This document shows, in pieces, positions 53,363 through 61,326 of a stretch of 64,000 bases of DNA; position 1 is the first letter of the stretch, and each line of letters begins with the position of its first letter. This DNA is from Abyssibius alkaniclasticus. Its GTDB lineage: Bacteria > Pseudomonadota > Alphaproteobacteria > Rhodobacterales > Rhodobacteraceae. The DNA is taken from the NCBI RefSeq assembly GCF_020447305.1, contig NZ_CP095732.1, forward strand, positions 2,512,501-2,576,500, read 5' to 3'. Below the pieces are notes generated by a model. That model worked only from the letters and a program-made list of their open reading frames with translations. It was not told where the DNA came from and did no database searches. The translations under genes were made by a program, and so were the position numbers.

Positions 53363-54691
53363 ATGGCAAAATCAGACCCGGCGAATCGCAAACCGGGTTT
53401 TCTGGCGCGGCATCTGCCGGCAATGACGGTGACATTCAGCGATGTGCATGGCGTGCGCCAGCATCGCTTTTCGCCGTTTGGCCGGCTTTTGCTTGGCGGC
53501 GCTGTGCTGACAGCGGTTGCCTGGACAACCATTGCCACCACCACGCTGCTGCTCAACGGAAGTGATGATGCAGCACCTGTGTCCGAAGCCCAGGCCCTGC
53601 GCACCGCCTATGAGGCCCGGCTTGCCGATCTGATGGCCGAGCGCGATGCCTTGCGCGAGCAGCTTTCAACCCGCGCATCGCGGCTGAGCGAGGCCGAAGA
53701 TTCGCTGCTGCGCCAACAGCAGGAAATCATGACCCTGTCGGCAGCGGTATCCGAACAGGGCCAGCGCGTGACCGTGCTGCGCAACCAGCTTGGCGGGCTG
53801 CAATCGGCGCGCGATATGGCCGATAGCGAAGCGCGCGTGCTGTCGCAAAAACTGGCCGTTTTGCAGCTTGTGCTGAACGAAGGGCTGAACGGCGATGCCG
53901 AAGTGTCCAGCACGATCGAAACAATCGCCAGTGCCCTGGCAGAAACCGCGGCGCGGCGCGATGAATTCGCCGCCGAAGCTACCGCGCTGAGCGAGCGGAT
54001 CGCGCAGATCGAGCTGGAACAGGAGCTGGCCCGCCAGCGCCAGGAACGGATGTTCGGCCAGCTTGAAGGCGCAATCGAGCTAACACTTGTGCCGCTTGAA
54101 AACGTGCTGAAACGCATCGGGCTGGATGTTGACCAGATATTGGACTCGGTGAAGCGCAACTATTCCGGCACGGGCGGGCTTTCGTCTGAATTTGTTGCGG
54201 CCGCGCCCGATGGCACCGGCAATGACCCGCTTGCGCTGCGCGTTTCATCCGTTTTGGAGCAGTTGGACCGGCTTGCCATGCTCAACATTGCCGTCAACAC
54301 ATCGCCGCTAGGCGAGCCGGTTGGCGGCAGTTATCGTTTGTCGTCGAGCTTTGGAATGCGCTCTGGCCGAATGCATCGTGGCCTCGACATGGCCGGCCCG
54401 ACCGAGACAGCGGTGATCGCCCCTGCCGATGGGGTGGTAAGTTTTGCCGGAGTCCAGAACGGGTTTGGCAATCTGATTAAAATACGTCACGAGTTCGGGT
54501 ATGAAACCTTTTATGCGCATCTGAACTCCATCGATGTGACCGTTGGACAACGTGTCACCCGCGGAGAGCGCATTGGCGGCATGGGCAATACCGGGCGTTC
54601 CTCCGGCCCCCATCTGCATTATGAAATTCGGCTCAATGACGAGTCGATAGATCCCATGACATACATAAGGGTAGGACGCGATGTTTTCTAA
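53363..54691 (+). CDS. M23 peptidoglycan metallopeptidase with coiled-coil domain
   Basis: 442-residue bitopic envelope protein. A cytoplasmic N-terminus (about 1-32) precedes a membrane helix (about 34-52), then a long coiled coil (about 68-235; DUF5930-like) and a C-terminal M23 (LytM) domain with zinc ligands in GRMHRGLDMAG and GPHLHYEIR. Both His motifs are present, so it should be an active endopeptidase cleaving cross-links. Its 3' end overlaps the bactofilin gene by 11 bp. The topology matches M23 enzymes known to be recruited by bactofilins. Confidence 0.93.
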   Translation: MAKSDPANRKPGFLARHLPAMTVTFSDVHGVRQHRFSPFGRLLLGGAVLTAVAWTTIATTTLLLNGSDDAAPVSEAQALRTAYEARLADLMAERDALREQLSTRASRLSEAEDSLLRQQQEIMTLSAAVSEQGQRVTVLRNQLGGLQSARDMADSEARVLSQKLAVLQLVLNEGLNGDAEVSSTIETIASALAETAARRDEFAAEATALSERIAQIELEQELARQRQERMFGQLEGAIELTLVPLENVLKRIGLDVDQILDSVKRNYSGTGGLSSEFVAAAPDGTGNDPLALRVSSVLEQLDRLAMLNIAVNTSPLGEPVGGSYRLSSSFGMRSGRMHRGLDMAGPTETAVIAPADGVVSFAGVQNGFGNLIKIRHEFGYETFYAHLNSIDVTVGQRVTRGERIGGMGNTGRSSGPHLHYEIRLNDESIDPMTYIRVGRDVF

Positions 54692-55190
54692 AACCAAACC
54701 AACCGACGGAAACGACAAGCACGAAGCCCCGACGCTGACCACCCCCAGCGCGCCGTCTTCCAACTCGTCATCATCCTCAAGCGCCAGCAGCTCTTCGGCC
54801 CCGGCACCAAGCGCCGCGCCCAAGCCAAAACCGGCCCCCTCCATCCTGTCATCCGACCTGATGGTCAAGGGCAACCTGATCACCACGGGTGACATTCAGG
54901 TTGAAGGCACGGTTGAAGGCGATATTCGCGCGCATCTGCTGACAATCGGCGAAGGCGCCACCGTCAAGGGCGAAGTGATCGCCGATGATGTGGTCATCAA
55001 TGGCCGCATTCTGGGCCGGGTGCGCGGGCTGAAAGTGCGGCTTACTGCTTCGGCGCGGGTCGAGGGCGATATCATCCACAAAACAATCGCCATTGAAAGC
55101 GGTGCGCATTTTGAAGGCTCGGTGCAGCGCGCCGACGATCCGCTTTCGACTTCGGAAAAATCCAAGGCGCCGGTCAAGGCAACCGCCTGA
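54681..55190 (+). CDS. Bactofilin (polymer-forming cytoskeletal protein)
   Basis: 169-residue bactofilin. A disordered N-terminus rich in Ser, Pro and Ala (about 1-52) precedes a right-handed beta-helix domain (about 53-150) with the repeating pattern of VKGNLITTGDIQVEGTVEGD and VKGEVIADDVVINGRILG. Bactofilins polymerise at the membrane without nucleotide and localise cell-wall enzymes. ATG 54681 lies within the M23 gene, so the two proteins are translated together. A rho-independent terminator follows. Confidence 0.94.
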   Translation: MFSKTKPTDGNDKHEAPTLTTPSAPSSNSSSSSSASSSSAPAPSAAPKPKPAPSILSSDLMVKGNLITTGDIQVEGTVEGDIRAHLLTIGEGATVKGEVIADDVVINGRILGRVRGLKVRLTASARVEGDIIHKTIAIESGAHFEGSVQRADDPLSTSEKSKAPVKATA

Positions 55191-55214
55191 CCCCGGCAGA
55201 TTTGATTCATGATC

Positions 55215-55236
55215 GGGCCCCTTTCGGGGCCCTTTT
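55215..55236 (+). terminator. Terminator after the bactofilin gene
   Basis: GGGCCCC (55215-55221), loop TTTC, GGGGCCC (55226-55232), then TTTT. It lies at the end of the M23-bactofilin operon and touches the stop of the convergent peptidase gene. Confidence 0.88.
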
Positions 55237-55838
55237 CACAGGCCTTTCAAATAGGCGTCTTCCACAAAATACTGGTAGGAATCGGCATTGCGCACGGCAA
55301 GGCCCGGCGTTTCGCGCGCCATTTCGATTGACCTGCCGCGCGTATAGATATTGTCATCGGTCGCGGCCACATTGTCAAAATGCGAAAGCTCATGCACCAT
55401 TGTGCCCGCCATTGTGCCAACCCGGTTGAAGCCCGCACGGTTCTTGTCGCCCGAAAGCTGTGGCAGGTTGAAGAAATTGTTGCAAATATTGATCTGGAAC
55501 GGCCGGTCGGGCCAGACATTGGCATAGACCGAGCCGGAACAGCCATCTTGCAAGGGGCGCGCGCAGTTTACCCGCAGAATGCTTTCATCCAGCACTTCCT
55601 TGATGGCGGCAAGGCTGCGGCGCACATCATTGGCGCGCGACGTATCCCAATGGCCGAACCACCGCTGATAGATCGTGCTTTCGGGGTGAACCGCCGTTGT
55701 CGCAATGCTGACTGCGTTGCGCGCGTTCGACATGGCCTTTTGAATGGCGCCAATTTGCGCGGGGTTGCAGTTTACAAATTCGGCGCGCGCCGGGATGGCT
55801 GTGAGAAACAGAATTGCTGTAAAAATCAGGAATCGCAT
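55236..55838 (-). CDS. Secreted M35-like (aspzincin) metallopeptidase
   Basis: 200-residue exported protein. The signal peptide (about 1-19, ends AIPARA) is followed by a domain with four cysteines (24, 92, 100, 119). The zinc motif HELSH is at residues 149-153, followed by NVAATDDNIYTRG, in which Asp161 or Asp162 would be the third ligand; this HExxH plus TD-x-x-Y arrangement is that of the deuterolysin/peptidyl-Lys endopeptidase family M35 (aspzincins). Target unknown. It converges on the bactofilin operon and lies 78 bp downstream of the prfB stop, in the same direction. Confidence 0.8.
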   Translation of the reverse strand: MRFLIFTAILFLTAIPARAEFVNCNPAQIGAIQKAMSNARNAVSIATTAVHPESTIYQRWFGHWDTSRANDVRRSLAAIKEVLDESILRVNCARPLQDGCSGSVYANVWPDRPFQINICNNFFNLPQLSGDKNRAGFNRVGTMAGTMVHELSHFDNVAATDDNIYTRGRSIEMARETPGLAVRNADSYQYFVEDAYLKGL

Positions 55839-55916
55839 AAGTCACCTCTTACCTGTCGCGCAAGTCTGCCCGAAACGGGGAATGAGGCAAGTCAATCTTT
55901 CGCGCCTTGGCTGAAA

Positions 55917-57044
55917 TCAGTCCAGCGCCTCGGCCTCGCCGCGCGATTTTCCCGAAAGGTTTTGCGCAAGCGTAGCCGCCATGAACGGGGTCAGGTCGCC
56001 ATCCAGCACGCCCTGCGTATCGGATGTTTCATGCCGCGTGCGCAGATCTTTCACCATCTGATAGGGCTGTAGCACGTAGGAGCGGATCTGGTTGCCCCAG
56101 CCCGCATCGCCCTTGGCTTCATGCGCATCGGTAATGGCCTGGTTGCGGCGGCGCAGCTCCATTTCATAAAGCCGCGATTTCAGCGCCGCCCAGCAGTTTG
56201 CCCGGTTCTGGTGCTGCGATTTTTCCGAGCTTGTCACCACGATATTCGTGGGCAAATGGGTAATACGCACCGCCGAGTCGGTTTTGTTCACATGCTGGCC
56301 ACCCGCGCCGGATGAACGGAAGGTATCAATCCGCACATCGGATGCGGGAATGTCGATTTCGATATTGTCATCGACCACCGGATAGACCCAGACCGAGGCA
56401 AAAGACGTGTGGCGCTTGGCGGCGGAATCAAAGGGCGAGATGCGCACCAGCCGATGCACACCGCTTTCGCTTTTCAGCCAGCCATAGGCGTTATGCCCGG
56501 TAATCTGATAGGTGACCGATTTGATGCCCGCTTCCTCGCCAGGGCTTTCGCTGAGCAGTTCAACCTTATAGCCCTGCTTTTCGGCCCAGCGCACATACAT
56601 GCGCGCCAGAATCGACGCCCAGTCGCAGCTTTCGGTGCCGCCAGCACCGGCATTGACCTCCAGAAACGTGTCATTGCTGTCGGCTTCACCATCGAGCAGC
56701 GCCTCCAGTTCCTTTTGCGCGGCAAGTTTTTGCAGGGCGAACACGGCGGCTTCAGCCTCGGCCACCACTTCGGCATCATCCTCGGCCTCGCCAAGTTCGA
56801 TCATCTCGACATTGTCGGAAAGCTCGCGCACAAGCCCGGCATGGGTTTCCATCGCATCGACCAGCGCCTGGCGTTCGCGCATCAGCTTCTGGGCGCGGGC
56901 CTGATCGTTCCAGAAATCCGGCGCTTCGGACATGGCGTTGAACTCTTCCAGCCGGTGCTGGGCGGTTTCCACGTTCAACCGCTGCGCCAGAAGCGCAATG
57001 GATTTTTCGATTTCCTCAACGGCGGTAACAACTTCGGCGCGCAT
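55917..57044 (-). CDS. prfB: Peptide chain release factor 2
   Basis: 375-residue RF2 that reads UAA and UGA. The GGQ motif is in [21 protein letters not shown], and the stop-recognition SPF motif is in [11 protein letters not shown]. The reading frame is continuous from the N-terminal [15 protein letters not shown], with no in-frame UGA or frameshift site near codon 25, so the autoregulatory frameshift of E. coli is absent. It lies 65 bp downstream of the PBP1A gene. Confidence 0.96.
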   Translation of the reverse strand: MRAEVVTAVEEIEKSIALLAQRLNVETAQHRLEEFNAMSEAPDFWNDQARAQKLMRERQALVDAMETHAGLVRELSDNVEMIELGEAEDDAEVVAEAEAAVFALQKLAAQKELEALLDGEADSNDTFLEVNAGAGGTESCDWASILARMYVRWAEKQGYKVELLSESPGEEAGIKSVTYQITGHNAYGWLKSESGVHRLVRISPFDSAAKRHTSFASVWVYPVVDDNIEIDIPASDVRIDTFRSSGAGGQHVNKTDSAVRITHLPTNIVVTSSEKSQHQNRANCWAALKSRLYEMELRRRNQAITDAHEAKGDAGWGNQIRSYVLQPYQMVKDLRTRHETSDTQGVLDGDLTPFMAATLAQNLSGKSRGEAEALD

Positions 57045-57109
57045 ATTCTGCCCATGTCTTAATGTGTGTGGCGGTCATAGCAACGCGCCGGAACGGGGGC
57101 AAGGGGCAG

Positions 57110-59644
57110 CTAGTAAAGCCCGCCCGATGACAGCCCGCCGAATGTGGGTGCGGGCGGCAGCACGGTTTCCTGCCCGTCGATGATGACCGTTTCGCCGGTT
57201 TCGTTTTCGCCGCGGCCATAGATCAGCAGATCGCGCCCCATCGCAAAGCCGCCATCGACAAAATCGCCATAGGCGCCATAGGCGGGTTCCTCGCCGTCGC
57301 GGAACAGTTCTGTCACGACATATTCGCCGGTCGCATCATCGGGCAAACGCTCGCCGGTAAACCGGTCGATGCGCACAAAACGCGTGCCCGCGGGCACCGG
57401 GTATTCGTAAGAGCCATGATTCTCCATCATCGTGCGGAAAAACGCGGCGAACATATTGCCACACAGCGCGCCGCCCGATGCGCCAGGCCCCAGCGAGGTG
57501 GGGTTGTCATAGCCCATGTAGCAACCCGCCGCGATGCGCGGGGTAAAGCCGATGAACCAGGCATCCTTGGCGTCATTCGTGGTGCCGGTCTTGCCTGAAA
57601 TGGGCACGCCAAGCCGCCCGACCGAACTGGCCGCCGTGCCGTTGGCAACAACACCGCGCATCATCGAGGCCAGTTGATAGGCGGTTACCGGGTCCATGAT
57701 CTGGGTGGTGTTGCTGGCGATATATGGCTCGATCTCCGGGGTCAGATCCTCAAAACAGCCATAGCACTGGCGCTGGTCATGCCGGTAGATCGTATTGCCA
57801 AACCGGTCTTGCACGCGGTCAACCATTGTTGGTTCCACCCGGCGGCCGCCATTGGCAAACATCGCATAGGCGGTGACCATTTTGTAAAGCGTGGTTTCAC
57901 CCGCCCCCAATGCATAGGACAATTGCTCGGGCATATCATCGTAAACGCCAAACCGTTCGGCATAGGCGGCAACGACATCCATGCCGATATCCTGCGCAAC
58001 GCGCACGGTCATCAGGTTGCGCGAATACTCGATTCCGGTGCGCAAGGGCGCGGGGCCATAGAATTTGCGGCTGGCATTCTGCGGCCGCCAAATTCCATCA
58101 CCCGTGCGCACTTCGATCGGTGCATCAACCACAATGCTGGCCGGGGTATAGCCATTGTCGAGCGCGGCCGCATAGATAAAGGGTTTGAAGGCAGAGCCCG
58201 GCTGGCGCTGCGCCTGGGTGGCGCGGTTGAACACGCTGGCCTGATAGGAAAATCCGCCCTGCATGGCCAGAACCCGGCCTGTTTGCGGGTCCATCGCCAT
58301 GAACGCGCCCTGAATGGCGGGAATCTGGCGCAGCGACCAGCGTTCAAACACCCCGTCATTCGTTGTGATGGCCTTGACCATCACAACATCGCCCAAAGCC
58401 CAGATATCCGAGGCGGCCGAGGGGCGCGCGCCGGGGCGGCCATCCGATGTGGGGCGCCGCGCCCAGCGGCTGTCATCCACCGTCAGAAACTGGCCGTCGC
58501 CATCATCTGGAACACCTTCGATGCCGATACGCGCCGAATTGTCGCCCACCTGCAACACAACGGCCAGTGACCAGCCGGCAATATCGCGCGGCAGTTGCAA
58601 TTCGGCCAGAGCGGCGCGCCAGGTCGGCTCATCGACCAGTTGCTCCTGAGGGATATTGGCCATCGGCCCCCAATAGATTTCGAGTTCGCGATCATATTCT
58701 TCCAGCCGGTCGCGCAGTGCCTGTGCAGCCGAGGCCTGCAATACAGGGTCGACCGTGGCGCGAATGGTCAGCCCGCCGCCGAAAAGCTGCTCATCGCCGA
58801 TCGTGCCGGAAAGCTGGCGGCGGATCTCATCGGTGAAATAGCTGCGCGGCGGAATGGTTTCGCGCACCGAAACCAGTTGCCCGCCCTGCACCGTGTCAAG
58901 CGGGTCGGCCAATGCGGTGTCATATTCCTCTTGCGTGATATAGCCGTTCTGAAACATCTCACGCAGCACGAAAGCCCGCCGCTCCAAAGCGCGTTCGCGG
59001 TTGCGCACGGGGTGATAGTCATTCGGGTCTTTCAGATGGATCGCCAGAAAGGCGGCCTGGGCGATCGACAATTCTTCCAGCGGCAGGCCGAAATAGTTTT
59101 GCGCCGCCGCCGTAACCCCATAGGAATTGGCGCCCAGAAAGACATCATTCATGTAAAGCGCCAGAATCTGGTCTTTGGAAAGCGTCTGTTCCACCCGGTA
59201 GGCAAGGATGATCTCGCGGATCTTGCGCTCGATCTCGCGGCTGCCATCAAGCAGAAAGTTCTTCATGACCTGCTGGGTAATGGTCGAAGCGCCGCGCACA
59301 TTTTCCCCGCGCGAGCGCACAGCCTCGACCAGAGCTGCCAGCATCCCGCGGGCATCAAAGCCCTGATGCTCGTAAAAATTCTTGTCCTCGGCGCTGATGA
59401 AGGCCCATTTCACGACATCGGGAATTTCATCAGCAGGCGTGAAGATGCGGCGTTCCCGCACGAATTCATCAAGAATGCGCCCATCGGATGAATAGACACG
59501 GCTCAGCGTGGCGGGGTTGTAGTTGCGCAGTGTTTCGGTATCGGGCAGATCGCGCGAATAGGCCGAAAAGACCCAGGCGATGCTTAGCACCGCCATAAGC
59601 GCGCCCAATGACAACCAGGCGAATATGAACCCTAAAAACCGCAC
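57110..59644 (-). CDS. mrcA: Class A penicillin-binding protein 1A
   Basis: 844-residue bifunctional peptidoglycan synthase. A membrane anchor (about 2-24) is followed by the GT51 glycosyltransferase domain (EDKNFYEHQGFDARGM; RGASTITQQVMKNFLLD), an OB-like insertion, and the transpeptidase with SAFK (PGSAFKPFIYAAAL), SRN and KTG (SGKTGTTNDAKDAW). Start GTG 59644 has AAGGA 6 nt upstream and places the anchor at the N-terminus; the frame continues upstream to 59698 without family sequence. It lies 75 bp downstream of the amidase gene, in the same direction. Confidence 0.95.
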   Translation of the reverse strand: MRFLGFIFAWLSLGALMAVLSIAWVFSAYSRDLPDTETLRNYNPATLSRVYSSDGRILDEFVRERRIFTPADEIPDVVKWAFISAEDKNFYEHQGFDARGMLAALVEAVRSRGENVRGASTITQQVMKNFLLDGSREIERKIREIILAYRVEQTLSKDQILALYMNDVFLGANSYGVTAAAQNYFGLPLEELSIAQAAFLAIHLKDPNDYHPVRNRERALERRAFVLREMFQNGYITQEEYDTALADPLDTVQGGQLVSVRETIPPRSYFTDEIRRQLSGTIGDEQLFGGGLTIRATVDPVLQASAAQALRDRLEEYDRELEIYWGPMANIPQEQLVDEPTWRAALAELQLPRDIAGWSLAVVLQVGDNSARIGIEGVPDDGDGQFLTVDDSRWARRPTSDGRPGARPSAASDIWALGDVVMVKAITTNDGVFERWSLRQIPAIQGAFMAMDPQTGRVLAMQGGFSYQASVFNRATQAQRQPGSAFKPFIYAAALDNGYTPASIVVDAPIEVRTGDGIWRPQNASRKFYGPAPLRTGIEYSRNLMTVRVAQDIGMDVVAAYAERFGVYDDMPEQLSYALGAGETTLYKMVTAYAMFANGGRRVEPTMVDRVQDRFGNTIYRHDQRQCYGCFEDLTPEIEPYIASNTTQIMDPVTAYQLASMMRGVVANGTAASSVGRLGVPISGKTGTTNDAKDAWFIGFTPRIAAGCYMGYDNPTSLGPGASGGALCGNMFAAFFRTMMENHGSYEYPVPAGTRFVRIDRFTGERLPDDATGEYVVTELFRDGEEPAYGAYGDFVDGGFAMGRDLLIYGRGENETGETVIIDGQETVLPPAPTFGGLSSGGLY

Positions 59645-59719
59645 GCTACGTCCTTTTCCAAATTGGCATTTTATAGGCTTCTGCGCCGCCAAGGCCAAGC
59701 GGAATGCGCAGCAGGGCCG

Positions 59720-60922
59720 CTAGTTTCGCATTAGAGCGCGGGTTTCCGCCATTTGCACGAACCAGGCATCAAGCGTGGCGATGATCTGAGCGTTGAGTGC
59801 AGCGCGCCATGTTTCGGACTGCATGTCTTCCAGATCCCCCGGTGTCGACATGAACCCAAGCTCAAGAAGCACCGAAGGAATGTCCGGGGCTTTCAGCACC
59901 CTGAACCCCGCCCAGCGGTGGCGCGATTTTGCACCGCTATCCAGCACCGCCAGCAGGCTGTCAGACAGCATCGCACCCAGGTTCTCCGATAGGAGATTGG
60001 TTTCGCGTTGCGCCATATCGACCAGAATTTCGGCAATCAGATCTTCTTCGCCATCCAGATCTATCCCGGCCAACAGGTCGGCGCGGTTTTCAAACTCGAC
60101 AATCGCGGCGGTTTCGGCATCCGATGCTTCATCGGACAGGTTGTAAACGCTGGTGCCGCGTGCGCGCCCGCGCTCGGCTGTATTGGCATGAAGCGACAAA
60201 AGCACATGCGCACCCGCCGCGCGCGCAAGGCGCACGCGGTCGCGCAAAGACACAAATGTATCGGTCTCGCGAATCATGGCCACGCGATACCGGCCCGTGG
60301 CCAGCAGGGCAGTTCGCAATTCCTGCGCAACAACCAGGGTCAGGTCTTTTTCCAAAACATAGCCACGAATGGCGCCGGGGTCGACACCACCATGCCCGGC
60401 ATCTATGGCCACAATCGGCAATCCCGCCTCGCCCTGAATATCCAGCGGGGTATTGACCTGCCATTCAACACCGGCGGGCGCGCCCGCCTGCGCGGCAAAG
60501 GCGCTGGCGGAAACCGGGCTCAGGCGCAAGTGCAAGCTGTTGGTCGTGGTGTCAAATTCAACCTCGCTCAGCGCAAGCGGCTGGTTCAGATCAAAGACCA
60601 GCCGCGACCAGTCGCGCGTGAATTGCCCAAATCGCAGCGCCTGCAATGCGGGGGTATCGGCCACAATATCAGGAGTAAGCCCGTTCCAGTCGAGCGTTGG
60701 AAAATCGACCACCAGGCGCCAGGGATCATCCAGCGTGAACACCCGAAACGGGCTTGGCTCATCGAGCGCGATCGCCGCGACCACCCCGAACCCATCGGCC
60801 ACGAATTTCGTTTCGCCGGGGATTATGCGCACCTGCGCCGGGCTTTGGGCATGTAATGCGCCCGAAATCAGCAAGGCAAACAGCGCGATCCGTGCCAGAA
60901 AAGGTTGGAAAATTTTCTTCAT
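59720..60922 (-). CDS. amiC: N-acetylmuramoyl-L-alanine amidase, AmiC type
   Basis: 400-residue periplasmic amidase that cleaves the stem peptide from peptidoglycan at division. A signal peptide (about 1-25, ending ALHAQS) precedes an N-terminal AMIN domain (about 30-145) for septal targeting and the Amidase_3 domain with zinc ligands in AIDAGHGGVDPGAI, LSLHANTAERG and a catalytic Glu near VLLELGFMSTPGD. ATG 60922 gives the signal peptide directly; ATG 60949 is an alternative. No clear Shine-Dalgarno for either. It is upstream of PBP1A in the same direction. Confidence 0.94.
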   Translation of the reverse strand: MKKIFQPFLARIALFALLISGALHAQSPAQVRIIPGETKFVADGFGVVAAIALDEPSPFRVFTLDDPWRLVVDFPTLDWNGLTPDIVADTPALQALRFGQFTRDWSRLVFDLNQPLALSEVEFDTTTNSLHLRLSPVSASAFAAQAGAPAGVEWQVNTPLDIQGEAGLPIVAIDAGHGGVDPGAIRGYVLEKDLTLVVAQELRTALLATGRYRVAMIRETDTFVSLRDRVRLARAAGAHVLLSLHANTAERGRARGTSVYNLSDEASDAETAAIVEFENRADLLAGIDLDGEEDLIAEILVDMAQRETNLLSENLGAMLSDSLLAVLDSGAKSRHRWAGFRVLKAPDIPSVLLELGFMSTPGDLEDMQSETWRAALNAQIIATLDAWFVQMAETRALMRN

Positions 60923-61326
60923 GCCCGACGAATAAAGCCCCGACCCCATGAAGACAATCAGAATTCGATTGAATCTGCCCTGCCACCCCGACTATGTTGG
61001 GCTATCCACCTAACCCGTGGCCAAAACAGTTTCGCCGGACCGCGTGGCGATTGCACAACTCGCAATTTTGAACGTCCCCAGTCCGACAGGCGCCCATGCG
61101 CCAGATCACTCCCTGTAACTCAGGGTCACATTTTGGCACCGCTGACAACGGTGCTGGAGAAAACAACCGCGATGAAACGCGACGGACATATGCAGGCCCA
61201 GTTACCGCAAAGTTTTTGCGGCCGGTCGCATTATGCGCCACAGCGCCAATCTGCCCCATCCCACGCAGCACCCCCCGGTCAGCGCCAGTCTGGCGCCCTG
61301 CGGCTGTTTGCGTTCAGAAAGCCAAC
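60923..61326. other. Divergent amiC-rne intergenic region with long rne leader
   Basis: A 404-bp region between divergent genes. It holds a probable rne promoter (60969-60998) and a leader of roughly 320 nt before the rne ATG. RNase E leaders are often structured and control rne autoregulation; short hairpins are possible here (for example around 61103-61117, CTCCCTGTAACTCAGGG), but I cannot fold it. No other gene is seen. An in-frame open stretch from 61096 lacks family sequence and is not taken as part of rne. Confidence 0.6.
60969..60998 (+). promoter_or_regulatory. Putative sigma-70 promoter of rne
   Basis: TTGAAT at 60969-60974 and TATGTT at 60993-60998 with an 18-bp spacer. Position and orientation fit rne; transcription would begin near 61005. 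Motif match only. Confidence 0.4.

Noticed and set aside
55917-57044. Programmed frameshift in prfB
   Set aside because: The frame is continuous through the region where the UGA shift site would be, and the N-terminus matches homologues, so no frameshift is required.
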